Shown: positions 11,068 to 21,332 of the stretch, piece by piece | How positions within the stretch are numbered: the stretch's first letter is position 1 | How the letters are laid out: each line of letters starts with the position of its first letter | Assembly (NCBI RefSeq): GCF_018402285.1 | Contig: NZ_JAGYJH010000004.1 | Location: forward strand, 248,001 to 312,000 | Direction: 5' to 3' | Source of the DNA: Hyphomonas sp. | Lineage (GTDB): Bacteria; Pseudomonadota; Alphaproteobacteria; Caulobacterales; Hyphomonadaceae | Length of the DNA: 64,000 nt | Notes under the pieces: model-generated | Databases searched by the model: none | The model's input: the letters and a program-made list of their open reading frames with translations, nothing else | What the model was told of the DNA's origin: nothing | Translations under genes and position numbers: made by a program

Positions 11068-11523
11068 ATGGATCATACTTTTGTTTTACCCGATGAGGAT
11101 GCAACGCTCGCGCTGGGTCAGTCGATCGCCCGGATTCTGAGGCCCGGCGACTTTCTGGCGCTGCATGGGGATCTTGGGGCAGGCAAGACGACGCTGACGC
11201 GCGGCATCGTTCAGGCGCTTCTGGGGAGCGATGAAGAGGTGCCCAGCCCGACTTACACGCTGGTACAGATGTATGATGGGCCAGCTTTTCCACTCTGGCA
11301 CTTTGATCTCTACCGGCTTGAGGATCCCGAAGGCGTAGAGGAACTGGGCTGGGATGAGACTGTTGACGGTGTCGCCCTGGTCGAGTGGCCGGAGAGGGCC
11401 GGACGGCATTTGCCAGGCGTGCGGCTGGATGTGTTGCTTGAAATTCACGGGGATCAGCGACGCGCGAGGCTGGAACCAAAGGGCGAAGGCTGGCAGGAAC
11501 GGCTGCATGGATTCAGCCACTGA
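11068..11523 (+). CDS. tsaE: tRNA threonylcarbamoyladenosine biosynthesis ATPase TsaE
   Basis: TsaE is the ATPase partner of TsaB/TsaD in making the t6A37 modification of ANN-decoding tRNAs. The 151-residue product has Walker A GDLGAGKT at 34-41, the SPTYTLVQ switch region and the HFDLYRLEDPEGVEELGWDE signature. The ATG at 11068 is chosen because AGGAAG precedes it at the right distance; a TTG further upstream would add 11 residues without support. The next gene overlaps its end by 17 bases. Confidence 0.95.
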   Translation: MDHTFVLPDEDATLALGQSIARILRPGDFLALHGDLGAGKTTLTRGIVQALLGSDEEVPSPTYTLVQMYDGPAFPLWHFDLYRLEDPEGVEELGWDETVDGVALVEWPERAGRHLPGVRLDVLLEIHGDQRRARLEPKGEGWQERLHGFSH

Positions 11524-12607
11524 CTCGCGCGCTTCAGAGATTGGCCGGTTCCTCGCCCGCGCGGGCGAGGGATGGGACCGTGCCATTCACAAACCGCTGA
11601 GCCAGGATGCGTCAACGCGGCGCTATATCCGGCTTCAAAGGGAAGATGGCGCTTTTGCGCTGCTCATGGATGCACCCAGGGTGGAGGATGATCCTTGTCC
11701 GCCCGATGCAGACCGCTCCTTGCGCGAGAAGATGGGCTGGAACGCGATGACGCGGCTGGCGGCGTCGAGGGTCGAGGCATTCGCGCTGATTTCCGGACAT
11801 TTGCGGGGTCTCGGCCTGGCGGCCCCGGAAGTTTATGCCTTTGATCCGGCGCATGGCTTTGCGTTGATTGAAGATTTTGGCGAAGGGCGGGAGTTTGCCC
11901 GGATGATCGAGCGGGGAGAGGCCGATGAGCCCTCGCTTTACCGCGCGGCGGCAGAGACGCTGGCGGTTCTGCATGCTGCACCGGTGCCGCACCGGCTTGA
12001 AAAGTCTGGCATAAGCTGGCCGATCCTCGACTTTGACGCGGTCGCGCTGGGCGCCAATGCCGACCTTTATGCCGACTGGTTGCCGCTGGAAGCGGGGGGC
12101 ACAAAGATGACCGGCGCCGCGCGGGCCCGCTGGGAAGACGAGCGGGATGCGTTGATCGAAAAAGCCGCGTCTTTTCCCAGGACTTTCACGCTTCGGGATT
12201 ACCATGCCGAGAATCTGCTGTGGCTCCCCGGCGGGCGCGTGGGCCTTCTGGACTTTCAGGATGCTGTGCGCGGATGGGACGCCTGGGACATGGCAATGCT
12301 GACCCAGGACGCGCGCAGGGTGGTCTCCCATGACGCCTCGGAGGCTGCCATAGAGACATTTCTGGCCAGAACCGGCCAATCCCGGACAGATTTTGACGAG
12401 CGACTGGCCGTGATCGGCGTTCTGAACGCGCTTCGGATTGCCGGGGTATTCTCCCGTCTCCAGCACCGTGACCAGAAGCCGAGATATGGCGCGTTCCAAC
12501 CCCGGCAGCTGACGATTCTCGCGCGCAATCTTGCCCATCCGTCGCTTTCCGGGATGCGGGCGTTTGTGCGCGAGCAGACCCCCTTTGTGTTCGAGGCCAG
12601 GATATGA
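11507..12607 (+). CDS. amgK: N-acetylmuramate/N-acetylglucosamine kinase AmgK
   Basis: AmgK phosphorylates the anomeric hydroxyl of recovered MurNAc/GlcNAc in peptidoglycan recycling; MurU then makes UDP-MurNAc. The 366-residue product has an aminoglycoside-phosphotransferase fold: an N-terminal kinase lobe (SQDASTRRYIRL), the catalytic loop LRDYHAENLLWL and the metal-binding LLDFQDAVRG. The start ATG at 11507 lies inside the end of tsaE with an AGGA ribosome site upstream; a longer frame begins at 11354 but lies wholly within tsaE. The 4-base overlap with murU supports the assignment. Confidence 0.9.
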   Translation: MDSATDSRASEIGRFLARAGEGWDRAIHKPLSQDASTRRYIRLQREDGAFALLMDAPRVEDDPCPPDADRSLREKMGWNAMTRLAASRVEAFALISGHLRGLGLAAPEVYAFDPAHGFALIEDFGEGREFARMIERGEADEPSLYRAAAETLAVLHAAPVPHRLEKSGISWPILDFDAVALGANADLYADWLPLEAGGTKMTGAARARWEDERDALIEKAASFPRTFTLRDYHAENLLWLPGGRVGLLDFQDAVRGWDAWDMAMLTQDARRVVSHDASEAAIETFLARTGQSRTDFDERLAVIGVLNALRIAGVFSRLQHRDQKPRYGAFQPRQLTILARNLAHPSLSGMRAFVREQTPFVFEARI

Positions 12608-13329
12608 GCGTTCCGGTTCCGCATACGGCTATGGTGCTGGCCGCTGGCCTCGGCACACGGATGCGGCCGCTGACGGATGACTGCCCGAAGCCGCTGATCG
12701 CCGTGCGTGGGCGCAAACTGATCGACAGGGTGATCGGGCCTCTTGCGCAGGCAGGTGTCCGACGGATTGTCGTAAATGTTCACTATCTTGCCGAGCAGAT
12801 CGAGGATTACCTCAGAGGCCTATCCGGCTTCGAGGTGATCATTTCCGATGAACGAGGCGAGGTCCTGGAGACAGGAGGCGGGTTGGCCAAGGCGCGGCCG
12901 CTTTTGGGGGAAGACCCGGTATTTGTCCTGAACACTGATGCTTTCTGGTCGCCTGAACTGGCAGATCCGTTGCTTGCGCTGGCAGACGCCTTTGACCCGG
13001 CGCAGGAGGATGAACGGCTGCTGTTGGCCGACACAGGGCGCGCGCTTGGTTTTGACGGGCCGGGTGACTTTTTTATGGAACCGGACGGGCGTCTGAAGCG
13101 GCGCGGTGAGGCAGCGTCCGCGCCCTGGGCCTATGCCGGGGTCCGGATCATGAAGCCCCGGATTTATGATGCACGGCCGGTGGAGCGATTTTCAGCGGTT
13201 AAGGTCTGGGACGAACTGATCCCCCAGGGCCGTGCGCGCGGACTGGCGCTCGATTCCTTCTGGCTGCATGTGGGGGATCCGCAAGCCTTGAAGGATGCGG
13301 AGATGTGGGTGGCCTGTCATGGCGGCTGA
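12604..13329 (+). CDS. murU: N-acetylmuramate alpha-1-phosphate uridylyltransferase MurU
   Basis: The 241-residue product has the sugar-nucleotidyltransferase signature LAAGLGTRMRPLT followed by PKPL, and the acceptor segment VLNTDAFW. Located directly after amgK through an ATGA overlap, it fits MurU, which converts MurNAc-1-phosphate to UDP-MurNAc and bypasses de novo (fosfomycin-sensitive) synthesis. The family alone would also allow another hexose-1-phosphate nucleotidyltransferase; the neighbour decides the call. addB overlaps its last 11 bases. Confidence 0.9.
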   Translation: MSVPVPHTAMVLAAGLGTRMRPLTDDCPKPLIAVRGRKLIDRVIGPLAQAGVRRIVVNVHYLAEQIEDYLRGLSGFEVIISDERGEVLETGGGLAKARPLLGEDPVFVLNTDAFWSPELADPLLALADAFDPAQEDERLLLADTGRALGFDGPGDFFMEPDGRLKRRGEAASAPWAYAGVRIMKPRIYDARPVERFSAVKVWDELIPQGRARGLALDSFWLHVGDPQALKDAEMWVACHGG

Positions 13330-16300
13330 TGCGCTGTTCGGGCCGGATGCGCCGCGCATCCGGACGATTGCGCCCGGCACCGCCTTCGTGAGGGAACTGT
13401 CCCGCGCGCTGGCGGCCGAGACATCGCTGGCGCAGCGCCCTGACGCACTGGCGGATGCGATCATCTATGTTCCCAACCGCCGGTCTGCCCGTGCGCTTTC
13501 GCTCGCGCTATTTGATGCTGCGGGGGGAGAGACCCTTCTGCCACCGGACATCCGCGCGCTGGGTGATCTGGACAGCGGCGAGCCGCCGCCGGTTGCCGAA
13601 CAGGCGTTGTCGGGCATCGCACCGCCGCTCTCGGGCACGAAACAGCTCGGCGAAATTACGCAGTTGGTGCGGGGATATTACCGCAACGCGCTGAGGATGG
13701 ATCTGCCGCCTGCGAGCGCACTTTCCTCAGCCCGCGAGCTCCTGCGCCTGCTTGAGCAGGCCGCGATGAGTGAGACTGCTGACTGGAGCAAGCTGGCCGA
13801 CCTCAACCCGGGAGCCGACCTTGCTGCGCACTGGTCACGCTCGGCAGACTTCTTGAAGATTGTCACGGAATACTGGCCAGCGCGGCTGGCCGAACTGGGC
13901 GCGACCGATCCGTTCAGGGAACGGATCAGGGCGGCGACTGCGCTGGCTGACCACTGGCGGGAGAAGCCCCCTGGCGGGCCGGTCATCATTGCCGGATCGA
14001 CAGGTGCAACGCCGCCCGGTCGGATACTGATGCGGGCTGTTCTCGGTCTGCCCAAGGGGCTGATTGTCCTGCCGGGCCTTGATACTTGGCTGAACGACAA
14101 GCAGTGGGCTTCCGTCATCAAGGCGCCTGGGCACCCGCAGAACACATTGATCCGGACCCTGATGGCATTGGGGCGATCGCCGGACAGCGTTGCGCCATGG
14201 CCCGGTATTTCCGAGAACGGCCAGGCGCGGGCGCGCGTTCGCCTCATCCATGAGGCGCTGGCACCTGCCGAAGATACAGCTGACTGGCGCGCGACGCTGG
14301 AGAACCTGGCCAGGGCCAGCGCGCAGCCAATTGAGGACTTTGTGCGCGATGGTCTGACAGGCCTCAGCATTGCCAACACACCGAATGAAGCTGCCGAAGC
14401 GGAAGCGGCTGCACTGCTGATGCGCGAAACACTGGAGCAGGAGGGCAAGACGGCGGCGCTGGTTACCCCGGATGCAGGGCTGGCGCGGCGGGTTTCGGCG
14501 CTTCTTGGCCGGTGGGGCATCAGGGTTGCGCCTTCGGCGCCTGTGCCGCTCGGGCGAACACAAGCCGGAAGCCTGATCGGCCTGTGCGCCAGGTGGGCTG
14601 CCGACCCGGGAGAGCCTGCGGTGCTGGCGTCCGTCCTGAAACATCCATTCGTCCGCCGGAAGATGGAGTCTGGAAAGCTCGACCTTTATTTCCTGAGAGG
14701 CCCGAGGCGGTGGGGCAGTCTTGATGACCTGGCGCACAGCATAGATACTCGCCACCAACTGGAGCTGCACGCGCCCTTCCGGCGGGAAGACCAGGATGAG
14801 GCAATTCTGCTGGTCCAGCGTCTGGGGCAAATTCTCGAAGAGACCGATGGGGATTTTTCTCTCCTGCCTTCGGTGACTGCAGATCAGGCGGCAAAGCGCG
14901 TGGCCGATCTTGCCGGCGCCATAAGTGAGACGCCGCTGCCCTGGGCCGGGGAGGATGGCGCAGGGGCTTCCAATCTGCTTCAGCGGCTTGCCGACCTTGG
15001 CCCCTATCTCGGAGAGATGAGCCCGGGATCATTCGCAGATCTGGTTGATGCCGAGGCGTCGCAACCTGCAGGTGCAGACCGGCGACCCTGAGCATCCAAG
15101 GCTTTCGATCTGGGGCCCGCTGGAGGCGCGGCTTCAGTCTGCGGACCGGCTTATCCTTGCTGGATTGAATGAAGATGTCTGGCCCGAGAAGCCACCGGCA
15201 GATGCGTTCCTGCCGCGCCGCTTCCGGGCGCCGCTTGGGCTGAATGATCCTGAAGAGCGGATGGGGCTTTCGGCGCATGACTTTGCCCAGCTGGCGGCCG
15301 CGCCGCATGTCGTGATGCTGTATGCCGGGCGGCGGGATGACAGTCCGGCGGTTGCCTCGCGCTGGGTGTGGCGTCTCCGGACACTGGCGGAGGGCGCGTT
15401 TGGCGACCGGACACCAGAGCTGCTTCAGGGCGAGACCGGCCAGCTTATGCATCTGGTCAATACGCTTCAGAAGCGGAACACGAATGCTCTGCCTGCAGAT
15501 TTTGCCGAGCCCAAACCGAAGAAGCGGGCACCTCAAGACTGGCCGAGGCGGCTGTCCGTTACGCGTGTGGACCGTCTGCAGCGCGATCCCTATTCGATCT
15601 GGGCTGAGTCCGTTCTCGGCCTGAAGCAGGTGGATGTCCTGGGCGCTCAACTCGCCAGCAATCTGCGCGGCACAGCCATTCACGCCGCGCTCGACGCGTT
15701 CGAGAATGAGGGCGTTGCCAAAACCGCTGAAAGCCTGCTGGACCTCATTCGTATCGAGCTTTCGCGCACCGGTGAACCAGAAGCGGCCTGGGCTGGCCGG
15801 CTCGCGATCTGGCAGGATGTGGTGGCCTGGTATCTGGGCTGGCGGGACAGGCGGGATATTTCCGGGACGTTTGAACGGGAAGTCCCGGGTGAAATTGCCA
15901 TTGAAATATCCGGACGCCCGTTCGAGCTTTCAGCGACTGCAGACCGGATAGAGCGGACGTCCACCGGCGGTCTGGTCATCATTGATTTCAAGACAGGCCT
16001 GCCGCCTTCGGACAAGGCGATTGAAGCGGGATACGACCAGCAGATGCCGCTTCAGGCCGTCATTGCAGCCCAGGGGGGCTTCAGGAATGTCCGTCCGGCG
16101 CCGGTTGACGCGCTTGAATATGTGGCCATCCGTGGACGGCCGGAAGCGCGCCGGATTGCCGAAGGAAAGAGCAGCCAGAAAACGCTCAAAGAGCTGATTT
16201 CAGCGGCGGCAGACGGGTATGTAAGGCTGGTGGCAGCCTACCGCGATCCTGAGGCGGTATTTGCCTCTGCGCCCCGCGTTCAGTTCGTGAAGTATGATTA

Positions 16301-16373
16301 TGGCTATAACCTGCTGGCACGCCGGGCCGAATGGAACCGCGACACGGCAGGTGGAGATGGCGGCGATGAGTGA
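13319..16373 (+). pseudogene. addB: Double-strand break repair protein AddB, interrupted by a frameshift
   Basis: AddB is the nuclease/helicase-like partner of AddA in the RecBCD-type end resection complex. An N-terminal part (from ATG 13319, frame ending at 15091) and a C-terminal part (frame seen from about 15045 to 16373) together make about 1,017 residues, the usual AddB length. Frame 1 ends FADLVDAEAS, then should continue NLQVQTGDPEHPRLSIWG in another frame, so one extra base or two missing bases lie near 15055-15070 (e.g. at TCGCAAC). The C-terminal part has the RecB-like nuclease motif LVIIDFKTG. It overlaps murU and addA. If the indel is real AddB is lost; a sequencing error is more likely. 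Confidence 0.85.
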
Positions 16374-19300
16374 TCAGCAGACGCACGAAACCGCTTTTCG
16401 ACAGGCGATTCGCACGCAGGCCGGCGCGGCCAATCCGGATGTGTCGGCGTATGCGACGGCCAATGCCGGCAGCGGCAAGACCAAGGTTCTGATCGACAGG
16501 GTTGCACGGCTGCTCCTGCGGCGCGAGGATGGCCGGCCGGGCGCTGAGCCGGACTCGATCCTCTGCATCACCTACACGCGCGCTGCAGCCAACGAAATGC
16601 TGACCCGTCTTTTCCGGACGCTGGGGGATTGGGCAGTCAAGGAAGATGACAGTCTGAAAGAAGCCCTCTCGCGGCTGGAAGGACGGGACGCGTCAAGTTA
16701 TTCGCGCGATGACCTGCGGGATGCGCGGCGCCTGTTTGCGCGCGCGCTTGAGACGCCCGGCGGATTGCGGATCGAGACAATCCACGCCTTCTGTGCGCGG
16801 GTCCTTCGCCGGTTTCCCCTTGAGGCGGGGGTGGTGCCGGGCTTTACTGAAATGGAAGACCGGGACGCCACGGCCTTATGGCACCTGGCAAAGGAGCGGG
16901 CCATTCTGCAGGCGGCAGAGACCGCTCCGGAAGAGTTGGCGCTGATAACGCGGGAAGCCATGAATGAAGGCGCGTCGAGCGCGCTTGATGCGCTCCGGGC
17001 ATCGGGTGCCGCCGTGATGCGGTTTGCCGAGCGTTATGAGTTTGACATGGACGATATGATGGCTGCAGTGCGCGCCGATCTGGGGGCGCCGCTGGAGACG
17101 CCCTCCGAAATCCTTACGGCGGCGATGGGAACGACTTTGCCGCGGGCCGCGATCAGGGAAGCGATGACGGCGCTTTTGAAGGGGTCAACTGCCGATCTCG
17201 ACCGGGCGCAGGTGCTTGAGAGTGTCCTTGCTGCGCAGACGCCCGAAGCGGTCTGGGAGGCCTACGCGCCGTTTTTCCTGACGGCCAGGGGGGAATTCAG
17301 GGCTCAGAATCCCTACACAAAGAAGACCGGTGAGATGTGCCCGGAGTTGCCGGAGTATTTCCAGGTCAAGGAGGGTGAAGGACGCGAAACGGCCCGCATT
17401 CGCGAGCTCCTGGACGTGTTGCGACGCGCGAATGCGTTTGCGCGGACATCTGCGCTTCTCAGGATTGGCCTGCCTTCCCTGAAATTTTACCGGGACGAGA
17501 AAGCGCGGCGCGGGGCGCTCGATTTTGATGACCTCATTCAGAAGACGCGGGTGCTGCTCGAAGCTGAGGGAATGGCCAATTGGGTGCTCTACAAGCTTGA
17601 TGGCAGCATTTCACATGTGCTGCTGGATGAAGCGCAGGACACCAGCCCCGAGCAGTGGGATCTGATCCGGGCCCTGACGAATGAATTTGGAGCGGGTGAG
17701 GGGCAGGACTATTCGCAGGACCCCCGGACGATGTTCATCGTGGGGGATGAGAAACAGTCGATCTATTCTTTCCAGGGCGCAGAACCTGAACGCCTGTTGA
17801 CCGAAACGCGGCGGCTGGAAGAGCGAATGGCTGGCGCGACGGGCGTCGAGATGCTGATGTCGTTCCGGTCTGCCCCCGAAGTGCTGACTTATGTCGATAC
17901 GGTCTGGAACAGTGCGCCGCCTCTCGATGCCGGGATCGGGGACGCGCCGCCGCGATCAGCAGAGACCCTGGTGCATACGGCCCGAAGATGGGATCAGCAT
18001 GGCGCGGTCGAAATCTGGCCGATTGAGCCAAAAGCGCCAGATGACGAAACCGATGCCTGGGAGCGCCCGGTAGACATTGTCAGGGCAACGTCTCCAAAGG
18101 CTCGTCTTGCCTCTTCGGTTGCCCGTGCGGTGAAGGACATGATCGACCGGGGCGAGACCATATGGGAAGGCAAGGCGCAGAGGGCTGTCCGGCCCGAAGA
18201 TGTACTGATCCTTGTGAGCAAACGGCAGGGAGGGCTATTTGAATCCCTCATTACGGCGCTCAAGAGCGAAGGCTTGCCTGTCGCCGGAGCAGACCGCCTG
18301 ACGCTTACGGACTTTATCGGTGTGCAGGACTGCCTGAACCTGATGCGGTTTGCCACGCTCGATCTGCGGGATCTGACGCTTGCGGAAATTCTGCGTGGTC
18401 CATTCTGCGGTCTGGTTGATGACGACCGGTATCTGTTCCCGCTGGCTTCGGGCAGGGTTCGGGGAGAGACGCTGTGGTCGCGTGTGAAAGCCAGCAGCGA
18501 TCCTGATGTGCAGCGTGCAGCACGGTTTCTCCAGGGCCTGCTTGACCGGGCGCAGCTGCCGCCCTTCGAGTTTCTGAGCCATGTCCTGGACCGCGTGTGT
18601 GAGGAGGGACATACCGGGTGGGAGAGGCTCAACGCCCGTCTCGGGACGCCGGCGCGGGATCCGGTAGAGTCCCTGCTTTCGCGGGCACTCAGCCATGACA
18701 GCGCGGCGCCATCCTCCTTGCAGGCTTTTGTCGCGGCGATGGAGTCAGGTTCGGTCGAGATCAAACGCGACCTGGCTGAAGCCGGGCGGGAAGTGCGCGT
18801 GATGACCGTGCATGGCGCCAAGGGCCTGCAGGCGCCAGTGGTCATCCTTCCGGATACGACGTCCAAGCCAAAGACGAGCGCTCCGGCAGTTCTTGAGAGT
18901 GCAAACGCGCTCGTGTGGTCTCCCCGCAAGGATACGGATGCCGACGCTTCCCAGCGCGCACGCGCCCTAGCTGAAATCAAAGCGCGCCAAGAGCATCGCC
19001 GGTTGCTCTACGTGGCGCTGACACGCGCTCAGGACAGGCTGATCATTGCCGGTCACTGGACCGGGCCCGTTGGTGAAGGCAGGCCGGGTTTCGAGAAGGG
19101 GTCCTGGTACGCGCTCTGCGACGCCGCCATGGAGAAATTGGACCACGAGCTGCTGGGACATGTGCGCAGGTTCGGCCGAGTTGAGGCAACCGGCAAGCAG
19201 CGGGGTTCAGAGGAGGCCCGCGCTGAAGTGCAGCTTCCAGGCTGGGCTCTGGGGCCGGCACCGCTTGACCCGGCGGCCAGGCGTCTCTCGGCGCCGACCA

Positions 19301-19875
19301 GCCTGCTCGGGCCAAAAACGCGGATTGTCGCCCCCTTTGATGCCGGACGCGAAGAGCGGCTGAAGCGTGGCCGCGCAATCCACGCATTGCTGCAATACTT
19401 GCCCGAGCTGCCCCAGGCGCAGCGTGAGGCAGCTGCAGAAGCGTATCTGTCGCGAGACACCGATCTGACACCTGCCCAACGCGCAGAAATGAAGGCTTCC
19501 GCGCTGGGTGTAATGCAGGACCCATCCCTTCGTGAGATATTCCAGCCGGGCGGCAGGGCAGAGGCGGCGATAATTGGCACGTCGCCAGATCTGCCGTCAG
19601 GTACCGTGATCAACGGCCGCGTTGACCGGCTGGTTGTGACGCCGGAGCGGGTGCTGGTCATTGACTACAAGACTGACCAGCCCGCGCCGGATGATCCCGA
19701 AGATGTCGCCGATACGTATGTGGCGCAAATGGCCGCCTATTGGGCGGTCCTCAAAACGGCGTTTCCAGACCGGGACATTGTGGCCGCGCTCTGCTGGACA
19801 GATGGGCCGCGCCTGATGCGCCTGCCGGAGGCGCAGCTTTTAGCTGTGCTTACAAGTGCGCGCGCGATGGTTTGA
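16366..19875 (+). CDS. addA: Double-strand break repair helicase-nuclease AddA
   Basis: AddA is the UvrD-like helicase with a C-terminal RecB nuclease. From the ATG at 16366 (GGAG site upstream; overlaps the addB stop) the product has 1,169 residues, a normal size. Visible motifs are Walker A NAGSGKT near the N-terminus, LLDEAQDTSPEQWDLI, VGDEKQSIYSFQGA, the helicase motif MTVHGAKGLQAPVVILPDT and the nuclease motif VLVIDYKTDQP near the C-terminus. With addB it processes DNA ends for RecA-dependent repair. ATG codons at 16294 and 16357 would only lengthen it into addB. Confidence 0.96.
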   Translation: MSDQQTHETAFRQAIRTQAGAANPDVSAYATANAGSGKTKVLIDRVARLLLRREDGRPGAEPDSILCITYTRAAANEMLTRLFRTLGDWAVKEDDSLKEALSRLEGRDASSYSRDDLRDARRLFARALETPGGLRIETIHAFCARVLRRFPLEAGVVPGFTEMEDRDATALWHLAKERAILQAAETAPEELALITREAMNEGASSALDALRASGAAVMRFAERYEFDMDDMMAAVRADLGAPLETPSEILTAAMGTTLPRAAIREAMTALLKGSTADLDRAQVLESVLAAQTPEAVWEAYAPFFLTARGEFRAQNPYTKKTGEMCPELPEYFQVKEGEGRETARIRELLDVLRRANAFARTSALLRIGLPSLKFYRDEKARRGALDFDDLIQKTRVLLEAEGMANWVLYKLDGSISHVLLDEAQDTSPEQWDLIRALTNEFGAGEGQDYSQDPRTMFIVGDEKQSIYSFQGAEPERLLTETRRLEERMAGATGVEMLMSFRSAPEVLTYVDTVWNSAPPLDAGIGDAPPRSAETLVHTARRWDQHGAVEIWPIEPKAPDDETDAWERPVDIVRATSPKARLASSVARAVKDMIDRGETIWEGKAQRAVRPEDVLILVSKRQGGLFESLITALKSEGLPVAGADRLTLTDFIGVQDCLNLMRFATLDLRDLTLAEILRGPFCGLVDDDRYLFPLASGRVRGETLWSRVKASSDPDVQRAARFLQGLLDRAQLPPFEFLSHVLDRVCEEGHTGWERLNARLGTPARDPVESLLSRALSHDSAAPSSLQAFVAAMESGSVEIKRDLAEAGREVRVMTVHGAKGLQAPVVILPDTTSKPKTSAPAVLESANALVWSPRKDTDADASQRARALAEIKARQEHRRLLYVALTRAQDRLIIAGHWTGPVGEGRPGFEKGSWYALCDAAMEKLDHELLGHVRRFGRVEATGKQRGSEEARAEVQLPGWALGPAPLDPAARRLSAPTSLLGPKTRIVAPFDAGREERLKRGRAIHALLQYLPELPQAQREAAAEAYLSRDTDLTPAQRAEMKASALGVMQDPSLREIFQPGGRAEAAIIGTSPDLPSGTVINGRVDRLVVTPERVLVIDYKTDQPAPDDPEDVADTYVAQMAAYWAVLKTAFPDRDIVAALCWTDGPRLMRLPEAQLLAVLTSARAMV

Positions 19876-19940
19876 CTTGGCACAAGAGTCCCTATGTATC
19901 AGGCTTGAAAAGCAGACTGACGGCAGAAGGAGCCGCAACC

Positions 19941-20261
19941 ATGGCAGCGATCAATGTAAACGAAGATGATTTTGACGGCGTCGTCACCGCATCAGAGACC
20001 CCGGTCGTGGTCGATTTCTGGGCCGAATGGTGCGGGCCGTGCAAGCAGATGTCGCCCCATCTGGAGGCTGTCGCCGAGGAAATGACCGGCAAGGTCAAGA
20101 TCGTCAAAGTGAATGTCGACGATTTTCCGCTGGTTGGCGCGAGATATGGCGTCCGCGGTCTGCCGACTTTGCTGATGTTCAAGGACGGTAAAGTTACCGC
20201 CACACGCAATGGCGCCATGAACCGCCAGGCCCTGACCGACTGGATCAAGCAGAGCCTTTGA
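19941..20261 (+). CDS. trxA: Thioredoxin
   Basis: This cytoplasmic dithiol carrier has 106 residues with the redox motif WCGPCK and the cis-proline segment GVRGLPTLLMF. The ATG at 19941 follows AAGGAG; a longer open frame upstream overlaps addA and is not needed. The position directly after addA is common in alphaproteobacteria. The gene converges on the ABC ATPase gene with only 11 bases between the stop codons. Confidence 0.96.
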   Translation: MAAINVNEDDFDGVVTASETPVVVDFWAEWCGPCKQMSPHLEAVAEEMTGKVKIVKVNVDDFPLVGARYGVRGLPTLLMFKDGKVTATRNGAMNRQALTDWIKQSL

Positions 20262-20272
20262 GGGTCCGCGGT

Positions 20273-21214
20273 TCAGGCGGTTTCGCTGGTCAGTGAAATA
20301 AAAACGTCTTCGAGATCGGGCGCTTCCGTCGACAGGTCAGCGATGCTGATACCCGCCGTGCGGACACGTTCGAGAAGACGCCCGATCCCTGTTTCGCTGG
20401 TACGGAAGGTAAGGGCGAGCCCTCCATCCGCGCGCATTTTTGCATCGAGGCCCGACAGATCTGCCGGGATCGCGCCCAAGGGCTCTTTCGGGTAGACGAC
20501 GAGTGTCTTGTAGTCGAGACGGGACAGAAGCTGGTGGGTCGGTTCACAGGCAACGATTTCGCCATGGTTGACGATGGCGATCGTGTCGCAAAGTTCCTCG
20601 GCTTCCTCAAGATAATGCGTGGTGAGGATGATTGTCGTGCCTTTGGCGTGAAGTTCCCGAACATAATCCCAGAGGAGGCGGCGAAGTTCCACGTCAACCC
20701 CGGCGGTAGGCTCATCCAGGATCAGGACCGGGGGATTATGCACAAGCGCCTTTGCCACCATAAGCCGGCGTTTCATGCCGCCCGACAGCTGGCGGACATA
20801 GGCGTCTTTCTTGTCGGCAAGGCCGAGAGCGGTCAGGATTTCAACTGTGCGGCGCTCTGCTTTTGGTACGCCGTAAAAACCCGCCATCAGCTCCAGCATC
20901 TCGAAGGGCGTAAAGAACGGGTCGGCAACGACTTCCTGGTTCACAACGCCAATTGCGGCCCGGCTCTGGCGAGGGTCTTTATCGACATCGAGACCCCATA
21001 TTCGCGCAGTGCCGGATGTTTTTTTGACGAGGCCTGCCAGAATATTGATGAACGTCGATTTTCCTGCGCCGTTTGGTCCAAGAAGCCCGAAGATAGTTCC
21101 GGTCGGAATTGCCAGGTTGATGCCGTTGAGCGCTTGTTTTTCTGGCATTTTTCCAGATGCAGCATAGGTCTTCCGGAGGTCCCGGACCTCAATGGCATAG
21201 GTGGGTTCAGGCAT
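20273..21214 (-). CDS. ABC transporter ATP-binding protein (DrrA/CcmA-like)
   Basis: The 313-residue ATPase (from MPEPTYAIEV) has Walker A GPNGAGKST, the signature QLSGGMKRRL, Walker B VLILDEPTAG and the H-loop ILTTHYLEEAEEL, followed by a C-terminal regulatory extension. It matches the family of ATPases for ABC-2 type exporters of drugs, polysaccharides or lipids. No ABC-2 permease lies beside it, so the substrate is unknown and the partner must be elsewhere. An in-frame ATG at 21256 would add 14 unsupported residues. Confidence 0.88.
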   Translation of the reverse strand: MPEPTYAIEVRDLRKTYAASGKMPEKQALNGINLAIPTGTIFGLLGPNGAGKSTFINILAGLVKKTSGTARIWGLDVDKDPRQSRAAIGVVNQEVVADPFFTPFEMLELMAGFYGVPKAERRTVEILTALGLADKKDAYVRQLSGGMKRRLMVAKALVHNPPVLILDEPTAGVDVELRRLLWDYVRELHAKGTTIILTTHYLEEAEELCDTIAIVNHGEIVACEPTHQLLSRLDYKTLVVYPKEPLGAIPADLSGLDAKMRADGGLALTFRTSETGIGRLLERVRTAGISIADLSTEAPDLEDVFISLTSETA

Positions 21215-21332
21215 GGTCGCTCGCTTCCAGATGGCAGGGTGCCTTGCGCGGTCCATGCCCAGTCTTTAGTTAGGGGGCTGCTGGCTGCGCCGCAAGCAAT
21301 CGCGGCAATGCCATTTCAGGAGACCCACCGGC

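Noticed and set aside
15045..16373. Independent nuclease gene after a truncated addB
   Set aside because: Its first codons belong to AddB in another frame and the two parts add up to one normal-length AddB.
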